64,000 nucleotides of DNA from Williamsia deligens. GTDB taxonomy: Bacteria; Actinomycetota; Actinomycetes; Mycobacteriales; Mycobacteriaceae. Position numbers and translations under genes: made by a program. The DNA lies in contig NZ_JAMTCI010000001.1 in the NCBI RefSeq assembly GCF_024171765.1, positions 2,838,796 through 2,902,795 on the forward strand, given 5' to 3'. Positions 34,089-42,876 of the stretch are shown in pieces. How positions within the stretch are numbered: the first letter of the stretch is position 1; each line of letters begins with the position of its first letter. The notes under the pieces were generated by a model, which was not told where the DNA came from, ran no database searches, and worked only from the letters and a program-made list of their open reading frames with translations.

Positions 34089-34626
34089 ATGCGCCGTGTC
34101 GCCGCAGTCCTTCCGCTCGCCGCCGCCATGGTGGCGCTCACCGGGTGCTCGTCCTCGGACGACTCCGCCGACGGCGTCGCCTCGAGCAGTGCGTCTGCAT
34201 CCGGGTCGGTGACGTCATCGGAGCCGACTCCGACGGAACCAGTGCAGGCGGATGTTCCCACCGGGGGAGCCGGACCGGCAGCGGTTGACACCGGTCGTGC
34301 CACCCGCCACAGCGACGGCGACCGTCACCGAGGAGCAGTCCGCCCCGGCCGCCGACGTCGACTGCGCGCTGGCGACCCCCGCTGCGCTGCTGGAGGCGGT
34401 GCAGCCCACCGAGATCTACGGGCGCATGGCGAAACCGGTGTCGTTCAGCGACATCCGGTGCGCCGGTCCGTTCGCCACGGGGCGTTCCGCGCCGCCGGAG
34501 ACCCAGCCGGCTCGTGTGCTGTTCCGGTACGACGGCGGACGGTGGGTCGCGCTCGACCTCGGCTCGGCGATCGACTATCAGCGGTGGGGGGCGACGCAGG
34601 ACGAGGCGTCGCGACTCGCGGGATAG
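34089..34626 (+). pseudogene. Lipoprotein gene with a frameshift at a G5 run
   Basis: The start gives a lipoprotein signal: MRRVAAVLPLAAAMVALTGCSSS, with lipobox LTGC and lipid-modified Cys20, followed by a Ser/Thr linker. The natural continuation (EEQSAPAADVDCALATPAALLEAV through DYQRWGATQDEASRLAG, stop 34626) is in the +1 frame. Dropping one G from GGGGG at 34263-34267 joins them into one ~178-residue lipoprotein. The original frame continues into the next gene as arginine-rich nonsense. It could be a real mutation, programmed shift or sequencing error. Function unknown. Confidence 0.7.
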
Positions 34627-34731
34627 GCGAGCCGACCCTGCCGGGTGTGGAATGCCACCCCCGGCGGGTCGTGTTGGACCTACCCGTGGGCCCGAGAGTC
34701 GGGCCGAGCGATCGACGCAGGAGGACGCCTC

Positions 34732-35580
34732 ATGGCAACTGTCCCGAACCTGACCCTCAACGACGGCCGCAGCATCCCGCAGCTGGGATTCGGTGTGTTC
34801 CAGATCGAGCCCGAGGACACCGCGAAGGCCACGCGCCTCGCGCTGGAGACCGGCTACCGGCACATCGACACCGCCGAGATGTACAACAACGAGCGCGAGG
34901 TCGGGCAGGGCATCCGGGACAGTGGCATCGCCCGCGACGACATCTGGGTCACCACCAAGCTCAACAACGGCTTCCACCGACCCGACGACGCGCGCAAGGC
35001 GTTCGACGAGAGCCTCGAGAAGCTCGGGCTCGACCATGTGGACCTGTTCCTCATCCACTGGCCGCTGCCCACCCGGTACGACGGTGACTACGTGTCGACG
35101 TGGCAAACGCTGATCGAGTTCCAGAAGGAGGGGCGCGCCACGTCCATCGGCGTGTCCAACTTCCAGCCCGACCACCTCGACCGGCTCGCGAAGGAGACCG
35201 ACGTGGTGCCGGCCGTGAACCAGATCGAGGTGCACCCGTACTTCGCCAACGGCACCGCACGCGCCTACGGCAAGGACCACGGCATCGCGACCGAGGCGTG
35301 GTCGCCGATCGCCCAGGGCAAGGTGCTCGACGACGCCGCGATCTCCGAGATCGCCGAGCGCGTCGGCAAGTCGACCGCGCAGGTGGTGCTGCGTTGGCAC
35401 ATCCAGCACGACAACATCGTGTTCCCGAAGTCGGTGACCGAAAGCCGCGTCAAGGACAACTTCGACATCTTCGACTTCGAACTCACCGCCGACGACGTCG
35501 CGACGCTCGACGGCCTCGACAAGGGTGAGGACGGCCGCACCGGCCCGAACCCCGACACGTTCGACTACATCCCCGACTGA
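34732..35580 (+). CDS. Aldo/keto reductase
   Basis: 282-residue NADPH-dependent reductase with a (beta/alpha)8 barrel. The catalytic residues are in GYRHIDTAEMYNNE (Asp, Tyr), TTKLNN (Lys) and LIHWPLP (His). The NADPH loop FPKSVTESRVKDN is of the 2,5-diketo-gluconate reductase/AKR5 type. GGAGG seven bases before the ATG at 34732 sets the start. Natural substrate unknown; mycobacterial relatives reduce methylglyoxal and other dicarbonyls. Confidence 0.92.
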   Translation: MATVPNLTLNDGRSIPQLGFGVFQIEPEDTAKATRLALETGYRHIDTAEMYNNEREVGQGIRDSGIARDDIWVTTKLNNGFHRPDDARKAFDESLEKLGLDHVDLFLIHWPLPTRYDGDYVSTWQTLIEFQKEGRATSIGVSNFQPDHLDRLAKETDVVPAVNQIEVHPYFANGTARAYGKDHGIATEAWSPIAQGKVLDDAAISEIAERVGKSTAQVVLRWHIQHDNIVFPKSVTESRVKDNFDIFDFELTADDVATLDGLDKGEDGRTGPNPDTFDYIPD

Positions 35581-35616
35581 CCCATCCCGGACTGATCTGT
35601 GCCGGACTGATCTGTC
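35572..35616 (+). repeat. 15-bp tandem repeats starting at the aldo/keto reductase stop
   Basis: CCCGACTGACCCATC (35572-35586, containing the stop) is followed by CCGGACTGATCTGTG (35587-35601) and CCGGACTGATCTGTC (35602-35616). The last two differ at one base. Each copy preserves a TGA. This parallels the repeats after prfB. Confidence 0.75.
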
Positions 35617-35664
35617 CCGGACCCGGACCGGACACACCCGGTCCGGTCCGAGCAGTCGGACTCT

Positions 35665-35696
35665 TCGACGACCCCGTCAGATGACGGGGTCGTCGA
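35665..35696. terminator. Bidirectional hairpin at the end of the esterase gene
   Basis: TCGACGACCCCGTC and GACGGGGTCGTCGA pair perfectly around a four-base AGAT loop. It includes the last codons and stop of the minus-strand esterase and faces the aldo/keto reductase, so it may serve both. A weaker GGACCGG/CCGGTCC hairpin lies just before it. Confidence 0.7.
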
Positions 35697-37005
35697 TGCG
35701 TTCGTGGAGCCAGGCGATGACCTGACCCCAGGCCTGCGCGCCGAACGACCATGTGTGCGTGCCGGCCTCGTACCGCTCGGTGGTCGTGATCCCCTCGAGA
35801 CGCGCCACCTGCGCGAGCTTCGTCGCCGCGGTGATCTGCGGTGAGTGGAGCGTGCCGTCGCGCCCGCGACGTCCCTCGGAGACGAACCACCCCGCGACAT
35901 CCCGGTACGGGCCGTGGCGCAGCATCACCGTCGTGGGATCGAAGCGGTTCCATGCCTCCTCGTCGTTGCCGAACAAGGTCTTGATGGTCGTCTGCTTGTC
36001 GCCGGTGTTCGGTCCGATGTCGCCGGAGATGTCGACGAAGGTCGCGAAGTCGTCGGGATGGCGGGCCACCAGGTCGATCGCGCAGGTGCCACCCATCGAC
36101 CACCCCACGACCGCCCAGTTCCGTGCCGCGGGGGAGGCGCCGAAACGCTGGACGACGTAGGGGCGCACCTCGTCGACGAGGTGGGTGTCGACGTTGCCGC
36201 GGGGGCCGTCCACGCACTCGGTGTCGGTGGTGAGATTCCCCGAGGGGTCCGGCAGCACGAGAATCGGTGCGACACCGCGATGGTCGCGCGCGTAGGCGTC
36301 GACCGTCTGCAACGCGTCACCGCTGCGCACCCAGTCCTCGGGTGTGTTGATGACGCCGCCGATCATCATCACCGCCGGCAGACGCGGTGGCTGTGCGCCG
36401 GTGAACCAGGCGGGGGGCAGGTAGACGTACTCGGTACGCGCCCGGAACCCGCTGCGGCCGTGCGGCACATCGATCGCGACGATGCGGCCCTCCTTCGCCG
36501 CGGACGTCGAGTTGCGGAACGTGTTCAGTCGATCGAGCGTCGTCTCGCGGGGCAGTGGCTCGTCGGAGATGCCGGCCCACGCACGGGTGAAGGTGGGGTA
36601 GTAGCCCGACCACTGGTTCAGGCTCAGCGCCAGACAGAACACGCTCAGCAGCACGGCGACAGCGGTGACGCCGTTCTGCCACCAGCGGGCGGTACGCACC
36701 CCGACGATCGCCGCGACGAGCAGGCCGACCGCGACGACTATCCACGTCCAGAACGCAGCGGGCGCCGATCCCGGTTCGAGTCCGCGGGCGTCGAGCACGC
36801 CGAACACGGTGACCGCGGCGATGGCCCCGGCGAGCGCTCCGATCGGCAGCCAGATGACACCCCACCGCTTGGATCGCCGGATCACCGCGGCAAGCACCAG
36901 CAGCGCGGTGATCACCGAGATCGCGATCGGGAACCAGCCGTGCAGCAGGCGGACGTCGAACAGTGATCCGCCGGTGTGGGGGACGTAGGTCCAGCCCGGG
37001 TTCAC
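35677..37005 (-). CDS. Membrane-anchored esterase (mycolyltransferase-like alpha/beta hydrolase)
   Basis: 442 residues. Four N-terminal helices (roughly residues 22-130, for example WFPIAISVITALLVLAAVI and IVVAVGLLVAAIVGV) tether an outer esterase domain. That domain resembles the Ag85/esterase-D fold: VVGWSMGGTCAIDL holds the nucleophile Ser, HPDDFATFVDISGDIGPN follows, and GTHTWSFGAQAW holds the His. The GTG at 37005 overlaps the upstream hydrolase stop, deciding the start. Likely acts on envelope acyl esters; whether it transfers mycolates is unknown. Confidence 0.87.
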   Translation of the reverse strand: MNPGWTYVPHTGGSLFDVRLLHGWFPIAISVITALLVLAAVIRRSKRWGVIWLPIGALAGAIAAVTVFGVLDARGLEPGSAPAAFWTWIVVAVGLLVAAIVGVRTARWWQNGVTAVAVLLSVFCLALSLNQWSGYYPTFTRAWAGISDEPLPRETTLDRLNTFRNSTSAAKEGRIVAIDVPHGRSGFRARTEYVYLPPAWFTGAQPPRLPAVMMIGGVINTPEDWVRSGDALQTVDAYARDHRGVAPILVLPDPSGNLTTDTECVDGPRGNVDTHLVDEVRPYVVQRFGASPAARNWAVVGWSMGGTCAIDLVARHPDDFATFVDISGDIGPNTGDKQTTIKTLFGNDEEAWNRFDPTTVMLRHGPYRDVAGWFVSEGRRGRDGTLHSPQITAATKLAQVARLEGITTTERYEAGTHTWSFGAQAWGQVIAWLHERIDDPVI

Positions 37006-37592
37006 GACGAGACCGCCCGCGAGACGAAGGACAACGCCTCGCGCTGCCACCACCCGACGTGGTCGAGCATGGCGTGCCCACCGTCGGGGACGGGGATGTA
37101 GGTCGCGTCCTGTCCGCGGGAGCGCAGCTCGTCGATGCCTTTCGCCGTCCGGGACGCGTAGGTGCGGGTGTCCGCTGTCCCGTGCATCGCCACCACCCGC
37201 ACCCCGGGACGGATGTGACGCCAGTCGGCGTGCTGCCACCAGGGCGCGAGCGCCAGGAGCCCGTGGACACGCGGGTCCGCGGCGAGGTGCGCGGCGACGC
37301 GCCCGCCCATCGAGTGTCCGACGAGGTGCACGGGCACACCCGGCGCCGCCGCGGTCGCACGGTCGAGGGCGTCCCACGCCTGCCGCAGCGGGCTCGCCTC
37401 GTCACCGTTCCAGCCGTAGAGGGCGTAGGAGACCTGGCGAACGTGGACGCGGAGCGGATGGCGCAGGGCGATGCTCGCGGTGAAGGGATACATGCGCAGC
37501 GCCGACGGTGAACGCCAGGAGAACGGCTCCCGACTCGTGTCGGTCCCACCGGGGAGCATCAGGACGACGGCGGACGGTGAGTGAGAGATCAC
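37002..37592 (-). CDS. Alpha/beta hydrolase
   Basis: 196-residue small hydrolase. The nucleophile motif is [16 protein letters not shown] (Ser in GHSMG); [12 protein letters not shown] gives the acid and [10 protein letters not shown] the His. No export signal is seen, so it is cytosolic. Start GTG at 37592 has GGAAGGA upstream; the frame upstream reads through the pgm promoter and is not convincing. The stop overlaps the membrane esterase GTG, so the two enzymes are made together, an unusual cytosolic/exported pair. Substrate unknown. Confidence 0.85.
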   Translation of the reverse strand: MISHSPSAVVLMLPGGTDTSREPFSWRSPSALRMYPFTASIALRHPLRVHVRQVSYALYGWNGDEASPLRQAWDALDRATAAAPGVPVHLVGHSMGGRVAAHLAADPRVHGLLALAPWWQHADWRHIRPGVRVVAMHGTADTRTYASRTAKGIDELRSRGQDATYIPVPDGGHAMLDHVGWWQREALSFVSRAVSS

Positions 37593-37672
37593 AACATTCC
37601 TTCCGCATGTCCTGGGCTCATGGTGGCCGGGTGACGAGACTAATGGTCGTCCGATTTGGCAGAATCCCACCG

Positions 37673-39322
37673 GTGGCGCACGCACGGGCCGGACTACCGG
37701 CACTCCCCGAGGATCTCGTCGACCTCACGGCCCTCGAAGATGCGTACTACTCCACAGTCCCCGATCCCGACGACCCCGTCCAGCAGGTCGTGTTCGGCAC
37801 ATCGGGCCACCGCGGATCCAGCCTCGACGGCGCCTTCACCGAGTCCCACATCATCGCGACCACGGCCGCGATCGTCGAACATCGGCGGGCCGCGGGCATC
37901 ACCGGACCGCTCTTCATCGGTTTCGACACCCACGCCCTGTCCCGACCGGCCTGGCGCACCGCCATCGAGGTCCTCGTCGCGGCGGGGGTGACCGTGGCCA
38001 TCGACGAACTCGAGCGTCACACCCCGACACCCGCTGTCAGCCATGCGATCCTGGTCCACAACGCCTCCGACGCCGGCCGGACGGCCCGGGCCGACGGCAT
38101 CGTCGTGACGCCGTCGCACAACCCGCCGCGCGACGGTGGCTTCAAGTACAACCCGCCCGACGGCGGACCCGCCGGCTCCGACATCACCGCCGCGGTCGCG
38201 ACGCGGGCCAACGAGTTGCTGCGGTCCGGTGTGGGGTCGGTCGCGCGGGTGCCGTTCGAGCGGGCCGTCGCCGACGAGCTGGTGATCCGCTACCCGTTCA
38301 GCACCACCTACGTCGACAGCCTGTCGTCGGTGGTCGACATGGAGGCCATCCGCTCGGCCGGGGTGCGCATCGGCGCCGACCCGCTCGGCGGGGCGTCGGT
38401 GGGCTACTGGGCCGAGATCGGCTTCATGTACAGCCTGTCGCAGCTGACCGTCGTCAACCCGACCGTCGACCCGCAGTTCGGGTTCATGACTCTCGACACC
38501 GACGGCAAGATCCGGATGGACTGCTCGTCGCCGAACGCGATGGCCTCGCTCATCGCCGCCCGGGACTCCTACGACATCGCGACCGGCAACGACGCCGACG
38601 CCGACCGGCACGGCATCGTCACCCCCGACGCCGGGCTGATGAACCCCAACCACTTCCTTGCGGTCGCGATCGACTACCTGTTCACCCATCGACCGGGGTG
38701 GGGGGAATCCGCATCGGTCGGCAAGACGCTGGTGAGCTCGTCGATCATCGATCGGGTCGTCGGCGCCCTGGGCCGACGCCTCGTCGAGGTACCGGTCGGC
38801 TTCAAGTGGTTCGTGCCCGGCCTGCTCTCCGGCGAGATCGCGTTCGGCGGCGAGGAGAGCGCCGGGGCGTCGTTCCTGCAGCGGGACGGCTCGGTGTGGT
38901 CCACCGACAAGGACGGCATCATCATGGCGCTGCTCGCGTCGGAGATCCTGGCCGTGACGGGCCGGTCGCCGTCGCAGCACTACGCCGACCTCGTCGAGCG
39001 ATTCGGTGACCCCACCTACGCGCGGCGGGACGCACCGGCGACACGGGAGCAGAAGGCGGTGCTGGCGGGACTCTCGGCGTCGTCGGTCTCCGCGACGACG
39101 CTCGCGGGCGAGCCGATCACCGCCGTGCTGACGGAGGCCCCGGGCAACGGGGCGCCGATCGGCGGTCTCAAGGTCGTCACCGACAACGCGTGGTTCGCGG
39201 CCCGCCCGTCGGGCACCGAAAACCTCTACAAGATCTACGCCGAGTCGATGAACGGCCCGGAGCATCTCGCACAGGTCCAGGACGAGGCACAGGCACTGGT
39301 CGACGGCGTCCTCGCCGACTGA
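37673..39322 (+). CDS. pgm: Phosphoglucomutase (alpha-D-glucose-specific)
   Basis: 549-residue phosphoglucomutase interconverting glucose-1- and glucose-6-phosphate, feeding glycogen, trehalose and cell-wall sugars. The phosphoserine loop is [11 protein letters not shown], the metal loop [13 protein letters not shown], the sugar loop [11 protein letters not shown], and the phosphate site [19 protein letters not shown] near the N-terminus is normal. The GTG at 37673 ([18 protein letters not shown]) aligns with the known family start; an ATG at 37643 would add ten residues. Confidence 0.94.
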   Translation: MAHARAGLPALPEDLVDLTALEDAYYSTVPDPDDPVQQVVFGTSGHRGSSLDGAFTESHIIATTAAIVEHRRAAGITGPLFIGFDTHALSRPAWRTAIEVLVAAGVTVAIDELERHTPTPAVSHAILVHNASDAGRTARADGIVVTPSHNPPRDGGFKYNPPDGGPAGSDITAAVATRANELLRSGVGSVARVPFERAVADELVIRYPFSTTYVDSLSSVVDMEAIRSAGVRIGADPLGGASVGYWAEIGFMYSLSQLTVVNPTVDPQFGFMTLDTDGKIRMDCSSPNAMASLIAARDSYDIATGNDADADRHGIVTPDAGLMNPNHFLAVAIDYLFTHRPGWGESASVGKTLVSSSIIDRVVGALGRRLVEVPVGFKWFVPGLLSGEIAFGGEESAGASFLQRDGSVWSTDKDGIIMALLASEILAVTGRSPSQHYADLVERFGDPTYARRDAPATREQKAVLAGLSASSVSATTLAGEPITAVLTEAPGNGAPIGGLKVVTDNAWFAARPSGTENLYKIYAESMNGPEHLAQVQDEAQALVDGVLAD

Positions 39323-39379
39323 TCCGCGGTCGAACGACCCTCAGGACGTTCTCAGCATGCCGGGGTTACCGTATCGGGC

Positions 39380-40120
39380 GTGAGCGATTCCCGACGTCCC
39401 CGCGTGAGCGCGAAGTACCAGCCCAGCCGCACCTCGAGCCGAGCGACCTACCTGCTCGGCGGCGTCGCCGTCGTGGTGATCGCCGTCGTCGTGATCGGCG
39501 GGATCATCTGGAACAGCCAGCGCGACAAGGGGAGCGCCGACCAGGCTGTGCTCGCCCAGAACGCGAGCCTCATCATCGGCAAGGCCGACGCCCCGCACAC
39601 GATCGACGTGTTCGAAGACTTCCAGTGCCCGTACTGCAAGCAGTTCGAGCAGTCGTCGGGCCAGGCGATGGTCAACGCCGCCGACGCCGGCAAGCTGCGC
39701 GTCCGCTACCACATCCTGAACTTCCTCGACCGCAACTCGGGCTCGGGCGACTACTCGTCCCGGGCCGCCGGTGCCGCCCTCTGCGTGGCGCAGGCGGGCG
39801 GGAGCGATCAGTTCCTGAAGTACCACACGAAGCTCTTCACCGATCAGCCCGCCGAGGGCGGCGACGACCCCACCAACGCCGAGCTCGCCGCGTCGGCGAA
39901 GTCGGTCGGGGCCTCGGAGCAGACCCAGCAGTGCATCTCCTCGGGCGCTCGGGTCGACGCCGCGAAGGCCGACGCGCAGCAGTCGTTGACGCAGCTCAGC
40001 AAGGCACTCGGCGGCAACGCGGGGACGCCGACGGTGCTCAGCGAGGGCAAGCCCGTCGAGGGCGTGCTCAACGGTCCGGGCTGGTTGACCACGTTGCTGG
40101 CCGACGATTCGTCGAGCTGA
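39380..40120 (+). CDS. DsbA-like thiol-disulfide oxidoreductase, membrane-anchored
   Basis: 246 residues. A transmembrane helix (YLLGGVAVVVIAVVVIGGIIW, ~24-44) precedes an extracytoplasmic thioredoxin-fold domain with Cys83-Pro-Tyr-Cys86 in DFQCPYCKQFE. An extra cysteine pair (ALCVAQ and QQCISS) matches actinobacterial DsbA proteins. The cis-Pro loop is NAGTPTVLSEG. TACCGT at 39367-39372 sits seven bases before the GTG, indicating a leaderless mRNA. It should promote oxidative folding of exported proteins such as Rpf and the esterases. Confidence 0.93.
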   Translation: MSDSRRPRVSAKYQPSRTSSRATYLLGGVAVVVIAVVVIGGIIWNSQRDKGSADQAVLAQNASLIIGKADAPHTIDVFEDFQCPYCKQFEQSSGQAMVNAADAGKLRVRYHILNFLDRNSGSGDYSSRAAGAALCVAQAGGSDQFLKYHTKLFTDQPAEGGDDPTNAELAASAKSVGASEQTQQCISSGARVDAAKADAQQSLTQLSKALGGNAGTPTVLSEGKPVEGVLNGPGWLTTLLADDSSS

Positions 40121-40191
40121 CGGGGATTTGGTCGCCGTGAGAGCGGTGGTGTAATTTCGATCGGGTCGCCGCGAGGCGGCACGAGCACCAC

Positions 40192-40264
40192 GGGGCTATG
40201 GCGCAGCTGGTAGCGCACCACACTGGCAGTGTGGGGGTCAGGGGTTCGAGTCCCCTTAGCTCCA
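40192..40264 (+). tRNA. tRNA-Ala (anticodon GGC)
   Basis: 73-base cloverleaf. Acceptor GGGGCTA pairs with TAGCTCC; the anticodon stem CCACA/TGTGG encloses loop CTGGCAG with anticodon GGC at 40225-40227; the T-loop is GGTTCGAGTCC. CCA is not encoded. It reads the GCC codon, which is dominant in this genome. Confidence 0.96.
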
Positions 40265-40270
40265 CAGAAC

Positions 40271-40311
40271 ACGACGACGGCCGGTCCTCTTCGAGGGCCG
40301 GCCGTCGTCGT
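40271..40311 (+). terminator. Hairpin downstream of tRNA-Ala
   Basis: ACGACGACGGCCGG (40271-40284) pairs with CCGGCCGTCGTCGT (40298-40311), and the inner CCTC/GAGG extends the stem to about 19 pairs. It ends before the convergent lsr2 gene and may stop transcription from both sides. Confidence 0.85.
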
Positions 40312-40346
40312 CTGTGGGGTCGCCCTTCGTCCGGGCGGGTCGACCC

Positions 40347-40691
40347 TCAGTGCGCCGCTTCGAATGCCTCCACGGCCTCGATCGGGATACGGCCGCGGTT
40401 GCTGACCTCGAAACCGTTGCTGTTCGCCCAGTCGCGGATCGCCTGGGTCTGCTCTTTGGAGCGTGTCCCGCCACCGGATGCCGGCGTTGCGCGTCGCGCA
40501 CCGCGCCGACCGGCCACCGCCCGTGATGCCTCGACGTACTTCGTCAGCGAGTCACGGAATTGCTGAGCGTGCTTGGGCGAGGTGTCGAACTCGTACTGCC
40601 GACCGTCGAGAGACCAACGGACGGTTTCGAACTCGTCGAGAACCTTTCCGTCGATGTCGTCGATGAATTGCACGATCTGCTTTTTGGCCAT
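40347..40691 (-). CDS. lsr2: Lsr2 nucleoid-associated silencer
   Basis: 114-residue H-NS-like protein that binds AT-rich DNA and silences acquired genes. The N-terminal oligomerisation part is MAKKQIVQFIDDIDGKVLDEFETVRWSLDG; the C-terminal domain (~70-114) contains IRDWANSNGFEVSNRGRIP with the minor-groove RGR at residues 99-101. The linker is Arg/Ala/Gly-rich. Start is the ATG at 40691; a longer frame upstream is not family-like. A clear promoter lies 47-75 bases upstream. Confidence 0.97.
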   Translation of the reverse strand: MAKKQIVQFIDDIDGKVLDEFETVRWSLDGRQYEFDTSPKHAQQFRDSLTKYVEASRAVAGRRGARRATPASGGGTRSKEQTQAIRDWANSNGFEVSNRGRIPIEAVEAFEAAH

Positions 40692-40737
40692 GCCCGGGGT
40701 GAACCTCTCTGAACAGTTCTGGAGTGCTTGCGACAAA

Positions 40738-40766
40738 AGATTAGATGACGGTGAAGAAACGAGCAA
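40738..40766 (-). promoter_or_regulatory. lsr2 promoter (TTGCTC - 17 - TAATCT)
   Basis: On the minus strand, -35 TTGCTC (40761-40766), a 17-base spacer and -10 TAATCT (40738-40743) give a good housekeeping-sigma promoter. Transcription would start near 40731, leaving a ~40-base leader with a GAGAGGT element before the ATG. Confidence 0.7.
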
Positions 40767-40772
40767 TGATGC

Positions 40773-40859
40773 ACGAGAATGGGCATGTCCGTGTCGCGAG
40801 AAAATGTGCGAGAAATATCAGGCGTGCGTCGCAACAATCGTACGAGAAATGGACATGTC
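40773..40859. promoter_or_regulatory. CGAGAA repeat cluster between lsr2 and the helicase
   Basis: ACGAGAATGGGCATGTC (40773-40789) and ACGAGAAATGGACATGTC (40842-40859) are near-copies, with shorter CGAGAAAATG (40797) and CGAGAAATAT (40809) between them. The block is markedly less GC-rich than its surroundings. It lies upstream of the lsr2 -35 and could bind Lsr2 itself or another regulator. The remainder of the 340-base gap (40692-41032) has no supportable gene. Confidence 0.5.
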
Positions 40860-41032
40860 GATGATGGAGTGTCCGCCTGTGCGCATTCTGGCTGTGACCG
40901 GTGTGTCGCACGCGACTGTCACCGGCGCGCCCGATCGACCCGATCTCGCGTAGGCTCGGATCATCATCTCCGCCCGCCGTCTGTGCCGGGCGATGCGCGT
41001 CATCGGTGGCGCGCCGGAAAGGCTTCCTCATC

Positions 41033-42454
41033 ATGACGACAGATTTCGCTGCCCTCGGTGTGCCCACACCACTCGTCGACGCGCTCGCCGCGGACGGCAA
41101 GACCGAGGCGTTCCCCATCCAGGCCGACACCCTTCCCGACTCCCTGTCGGGGCGCGACGTCCTCGGCCGCGGCAAGACGGGCTCGGGCAAGACCCTCGCC
41201 TTCGCCATCCCTCTCGTCGCCCGGATCTCGGCCGCCGGATCGGGCCCCACACGCCGTCGCGGACGCCCGCGTGCGCTGGTGTTGGCGCCGACGCGTGAGC
41301 TGGCCACCCAGATCTCGGTGGTCATCGAGCCGCTGGCTGCATCGGTCGGCCTGCGGACCACGACCATCTTCGGTGGCGTCAACCAGAAGCGTCAGGTCGA
41401 CGCGCTCCAGGGCGGCGTCGACATCGTCGTCGCCTGCCCGGGTCGTCTCGAGGACCTGATGAAGCAGGGCCATCTCACCCTCGACGAGATCGAGGTGACC
41501 GTCATCGACGAGGCCGACCACATGGCCGACCTCGGCTTCCTGCCCGTCGTGACGCGCATCCTGAGCCGCACGCCCCGGGGCGGACAGCGTCTGCTGTTCT
41601 CGGCCACCCTCGACAACGGCGTGGACGCTCTGGTCAAGAAGTTCCTCGACCAGCCGGTCCTGCATTCCGTCGACGAGGCGCATTCGCCGGTGGCGGCGAT
41701 GACCCACCACGTGTTCCAGGTGTCCGACCCGACGAGCAAGACCGACGTGGTGGAGAAGCTCGCCGGTGGCACCGGGCGCCGCATCCTGTTCATGCGGACC
41801 AAGCACCAGGCCAAGAAGCTCGCCAAGAAGCTGACGGCGTCGGGTATCCCCGCCGTCGACCTGCACGGCAACCTCTCGCAGGCCGCCCGTGACCGCAACC
41901 TCGCCGCGTTCGGCGAGGGGACGGTGCGCGTCCTGGTCGCCACCGATGTCGCCGCACGCGGCGTGCACGTCGACGACGTCGAGCTCGTGATCCACGTCGA
42001 CCCGCCGGCCGAGCACAAGGCATACCTGCACCGTTCCGGTCGCACGGCACGCGCCGGCAACTCGGGCGACGTCGTCACGATCACGCTGCCCGAGCAGCGC
42101 GGCGACCTCACCAAGCTGCTGCGTCGCGCCGGTATCCGCGTCGACATCACGCCGGTCACCGTGTCCTCGGACGCATTGGCCGACCTCGTCGGCGAGCAGG
42201 CCGAGCGTGTGTCCCCGCCGCCGGTCACCCAGACGCAGTCGCAGCGTCCGGCATCGACGGGTGCCCGCAGCGGCTCCGGTCGTCGACGGGGCGCGCGCGG
42301 TGGCGCGGGTACCCCGGCGCGCGCCGGTGCCCACGGTGGCGGCGCCGGTCGTTCCGGTGGATCGCAGCGGTCTCGCGGACACGGCGCCGCACCGGCAGCC
42401 GGCGCCCCCGGTCGTCCCCGTCGTCAGTCGTCGGACCGGTCGCGCACAGCCTGA
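41033..42454 (+). CDS. DEAD-box RNA helicase (RhlE/CsdA-like)
   Basis: 473-residue ATP-dependent RNA helicase. The Q motif FPIQADTLP, Walker A GRGKTGSGKT, VIDEADH (DEAD), LLFSATL (SAT) and HRSGRTARAG (motif VI) are all present. The last ~90 residues are Arg/Gly/Ala-rich (RSGSGRRRGARGG and similar), an RGG-like RNA-binding tail. Homologues help ribosome assembly and RNA decay, often in the cold. The ATG at 41033 starts the family's usual short N-terminus; the upstream frame is spurious. Confidence 0.93.
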   Translation: MTTDFAALGVPTPLVDALAADGKTEAFPIQADTLPDSLSGRDVLGRGKTGSGKTLAFAIPLVARISAAGSGPTRRRGRPRALVLAPTRELATQISVVIEPLAASVGLRTTTIFGGVNQKRQVDALQGGVDIVVACPGRLEDLMKQGHLTLDEIEVTVIDEADHMADLGFLPVVTRILSRTPRGGQRLLFSATLDNGVDALVKKFLDQPVLHSVDEAHSPVAAMTHHVFQVSDPTSKTDVVEKLAGGTGRRILFMRTKHQAKKLAKKLTASGIPAVDLHGNLSQAARDRNLAAFGEGTVRVLVATDVAARGVHVDDVELVIHVDPPAEHKAYLHRSGRTARAGNSGDVVTITLPEQRGDLTKLLRRAGIRVDITPVTVSSDALADLVGEQAERVSPPPVTQTQSQRPASTGARSGSGRRRGARGGAGTPARAGAHGGGAGRSGGSQRSRGHGAAPAAGAPGRPRRQSSDRSRTA

Positions 42455-42482
42455 TCCGTCGACCCGTCGCGGACCGGAGGCC

Positions 42483-42833
42483 TCAGTTGGTCTTCGCCGC
42501 GGCGATGATCAGCAGCAACAGGGCGGCCACGAGGCCGAGGATCATCAGGCCGATGGCGACCCATCCGAGGATGCGGCCGGCGACAGCCATCTGACGCCCG
42601 TCCTGCAGTCCGTTCGACTCGTCGATCTCGGCGATCGCCAGGTTGCCCAGCACCACGGCCGGGATGCCCACGAACAGCAGGCATGTCACCAATCCGGCGA
42701 TGCCGCACACCAGTGCCCCGATCGCCTTGCCGTTCGTCTGCCGCACCATCGGGTAGGCATACGGCGGTGGGGATCCGTGCGGGGGCTGCGGTGACCCGTA
42801 CGGGGGATGGTGTCCATACGGCGGTTGAGTCAT
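42483..42833 (-). CDS. DUF4190 membrane protein
   Basis: 116 residues. A Pro/Tyr/Gly-rich cytoplasmic start (YGHHPPYGSPQPPHGSPPPY) precedes two helices, GALVCGIAGLVTCLLFVGIPAVVLGNLAI and GWVAIGLMILGLVAALLLLIIA, the DUF4190 pattern, joined by a loop containing DGRQMAVAGRILG. Function is unknown; such proteins are widespread in actinobacteria. Convergent with the helicase and divergent from trhO. Confidence 0.88.
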   Translation of the reverse strand: MTQPPYGHHPPYGSPQPPHGSPPPYAYPMVRQTNGKAIGALVCGIAGLVTCLLFVGIPAVVLGNLAIAEIDESNGLQDGRQMAVAGRILGWVAIGLMILGLVAALLLLIIAAAKTN

Positions 42834-42876
42834 GTCGGCGAGCTTAGTGCCGACGACGGTTCGTATCCTGGGACAG

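Noticed and set aside
40192-40311. tRNA-Ala region as a phage or integrative-element attachment site
   Set aside because: No integrase, direct repeat of the tRNA 3' end or foreign-looking genes follow; the next genes are core (lsr2, helicase).
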